Shown here in pieces: positions 62,837 through 64,000 of a stretch of DNA of 64,000 bases. Location of the stretch: positions 62,001-126,000 of the forward strand of contig JAPZUA010000005.1 in NCBI GenBank assembly GCA_027532905.1, read 5' to 3'. Both the position numbers and the translations under genes were made by a program. Source of the stretch: Magnetospirillum sp. (lineage in GTDB: Bacteria; Pseudomonadota; Alphaproteobacteria; CACIAM-22H2). Below the pieces are notes generated by a model that made no database searches, was not told where the DNA came from, and saw only the letters and a program-made list of their open reading frames with translations. The first letter of the stretch is position 1; each line of letters opens with the position of its first letter.

Positions 62837-63553
62837 ATGCGCCTCACGCCCAAGCACCTCACCAGACGCGAATTCGGACTGGGCGCACTTGGTTTGGCCG
62901 CCGCAACGCCGCTTGCCGCCCAAAGCGCCAATGTCGATCTGCTGCTCGTGTTGCTGAACGACGGCTCGGGCTCGATCGACGAAGACGAATACCGGCTGCA
63001 GCGCGAGGGTACCGCCGCCGCCATCGAACGGCCGGAGATCGTGAACGCGATCCTGCGTTTGCCCACGCGCGCCATCGCGGTTGCCTACGGCGAATGGGGT
63101 TCGCCGCGCGAACCTGCGATCATCCTGCCCTGGGCGCGCATTGCGAGTGCGGACGATGCCGCCGACTTCGCCGACCGCCTGGTGGCGGCCCCGCGCGTGC
63201 GCCAAAGCTGGAACGCGATCGGCGACGCGATCGCCATCGCAACCGACCTCATCGCGGTGGCACCCTTCCGCAGCCCGCGCGCCACGATCGACATTGCGGG
63301 CGACGGCCCGGACATGCGCAGCGCCATCCTGCCGGCCCCTGCCGCCCGCGACCGCGCGGTTGCCGCCGGCATCACGATCAATGCGCTCGCCATCGCCTCG
63401 CCGGGCTCGGGCTCGGCCATGCCGATCGAGCGCCTGCGCGCGAGCTACGAAGAAAACGTCATCGGCGGCCTCGGCGCCTTCGTGATGACGGCCAGCGACC
63501 GCAACGATTTCGCCTACGCGATCTTCAACAAAATGGCGCGCGAATTGGCGTGA
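62837..63553 (+). CDS. VWA-type DUF1194 protein with Tat signal
   Basis: The 238-residue product starts MRLTPKHLTRREFGLGALG, a Tat-type signal. The mature part resembles DUF1194 proteins with a von Willebrand A-like metal site (LLNDGSGSID) and DIAGDGPDMRS. ATG 62837 is 5 bases after the previous stop, so the two genes are probably one operon. Function is unknown. Confidence 0.85.
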   Translation: MRLTPKHLTRREFGLGALGLAAATPLAAQSANVDLLLVLLNDGSGSIDEDEYRLQREGTAAAIERPEIVNAILRLPTRAIAVAYGEWGSPREPAIILPWARIASADDAADFADRLVAAPRVRQSWNAIGDAIAIATDLIAVAPFRSPRATIDIAGDGPDMRSAILPAPAARDRAVAAGITINALAIASPGSGSAMPIERLRASYEENVIGGLGAFVMTASDRNDFAYAIFNKMARELA

Positions 63554-63580
63554 GGGCGGGCGACGCTCTCCGACCCTAGT

Positions 63581-63964
63581 TCAAGGCGTAGGGCCGCTGG
63601 AACCACCATCGGGTTCGCCGAACTCTCTCTTCGAGGCAATTCCCGCGCTGTCCAGAACCGCATATTCGCGGGGCGACAATGCAGCGACTATTTCGAGAAT
63701 TCGAACGGCGAGATCGAGCACGACGCTTCGCCTGTTGGTCGGCAAGACGAGTATCGAAAGCGTGCTGTCGGAGAGATTCTGCTGGGCGTACATGTTCTTG
63801 TCTGCAGTGATCAGCAGATCGTAGCTGCCTTCCATTTGGGAAAGCAACTTGCCGTTCTTTACGGTCTTCCATCCGATATCTTTGTCGTTGACCGACTTGA
63901 CGACATGCCCCGGAAGCAAGGGCTTCAATTGGATCGGTATGTTCTCGTCGAGAAGAATTCTCAC
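63581..63964 (-). CDS. PIN-like DUF5615 domain protein
   Basis: The 127-residue product begins MRILLDENIP (GTG start at 63964) and has DLLITADKNMY and ILVLPTNRRS, the pattern of DUF5615 PIN-like proteins, often toxin components beside a small DUF433 antitoxin. The frame can extend to a TTG at 63991; an antitoxin partner would lie beyond the window's right edge. It converges with the VWA gene with a 27-base gap. Confidence 0.8.
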   Translation of the reverse strand: MRILLDENIPIQLKPLLPGHVVKSVNDKDIGWKTVKNGKLLSQMEGSYDLLITADKNMYAQQNLSDSTLSILVLPTNRRSVVLDLAVRILEIVAALSPREYAVLDSAGIASKREFGEPDGGSSGPTP

Positions 63965-64000
63965 GTAGGTTCGCTTTTGACCGTCGCACAAGCGGCCGCA

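Overview
The window is a GC-rich stretch of an anoxygenic phototrophic purple bacterium. The first half (about 1-33.6 kb) is most of a photosynthesis gene cluster: bacteriochlorophyll a synthesis (bch), carotenoid synthesis (crt), LH1 antenna and type-2 reaction centre (puf), and the PpsR/AerR regulators. Gene order, a tetraheme PufC, crtC/D/F of the spirilloxanthin-type branch, and the mreBCD-mrdA and leuA neighbours point to an alphaproteobacterium, most likely in or near the Rhodospirillales; genus is inference and I cannot fix it.

Layout: bchF-N-B-H run leftwards, with bchH cut by the window edge. Rightwards follow ppsR, then an apparent operon aerR-bch2-bchP-tspO-orf92. A hairpin at 12.03 kb separates this from a long leftward superoperon crtE-crtF-bchC-X-Y-Z-pufB-A-L-M-C (22.8 to 12.1 kb). 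Divergent from crtE is crtD-crtC; crtI-crtB-orf57 converge on crtC; bchO faces bchI-bchD; a cytochrome P450 is divergent from bchI. To the right lie a membrane protein, ispH (isoprenoid precursor supply), ppc (PEP carboxylase), a copper P-type ATPase, and a type I secretion unit (HlyD-like protein plus two ABC subunits) divergent from a 2,922-residue RTX repeat protein. Then come tRNA-Lys, the mreB-C-D-mrdA cell-shape operon (leftwards), leuA, two probable Tat-exported proteins (metallo-beta-lactamase fold and VWA/DUF1194 type) and a PIN-like DUF5615 protein at the right edge.

How it works together: isoprenoid precursors (IspH) feed CrtE; its product is used for carotenoids (CrtB, I, C, D, F) and, after reduction by BchP, as the pigment tail. 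BchI/D/H insert Mg; BchN/B (with BchL, outside), BchF, BchX/Y/Z and BchC make the bacteriochlorophyll a macrocycle. PufB/A bind the pigment as LH1, PufL/M form the reaction centre and PufC re-reduces it. Regulation can be read from the DNA: TGT-N12-ACA (PpsR/CrtJ) palindromes lie upstream of bchC, between crtE and crtD, twice upstream of aerR, and one near-match upstream of bchF beside a perfect FNR/FixK box.

Not found in the window: bchL, bchM, bchG, bchE/acsF, bchJ, puhA, pufQ, pufX and crtA. The main oddities are a tandem pentanucleotide that throws crtC out of frame with crtD and leaves crtC without a usable start codon, a P450 at the bchI side of the cluster, a secretion ABC pair in which one ATP site looks degenerate, and recent 1,896-bp segmental duplication inside the RTX gene.
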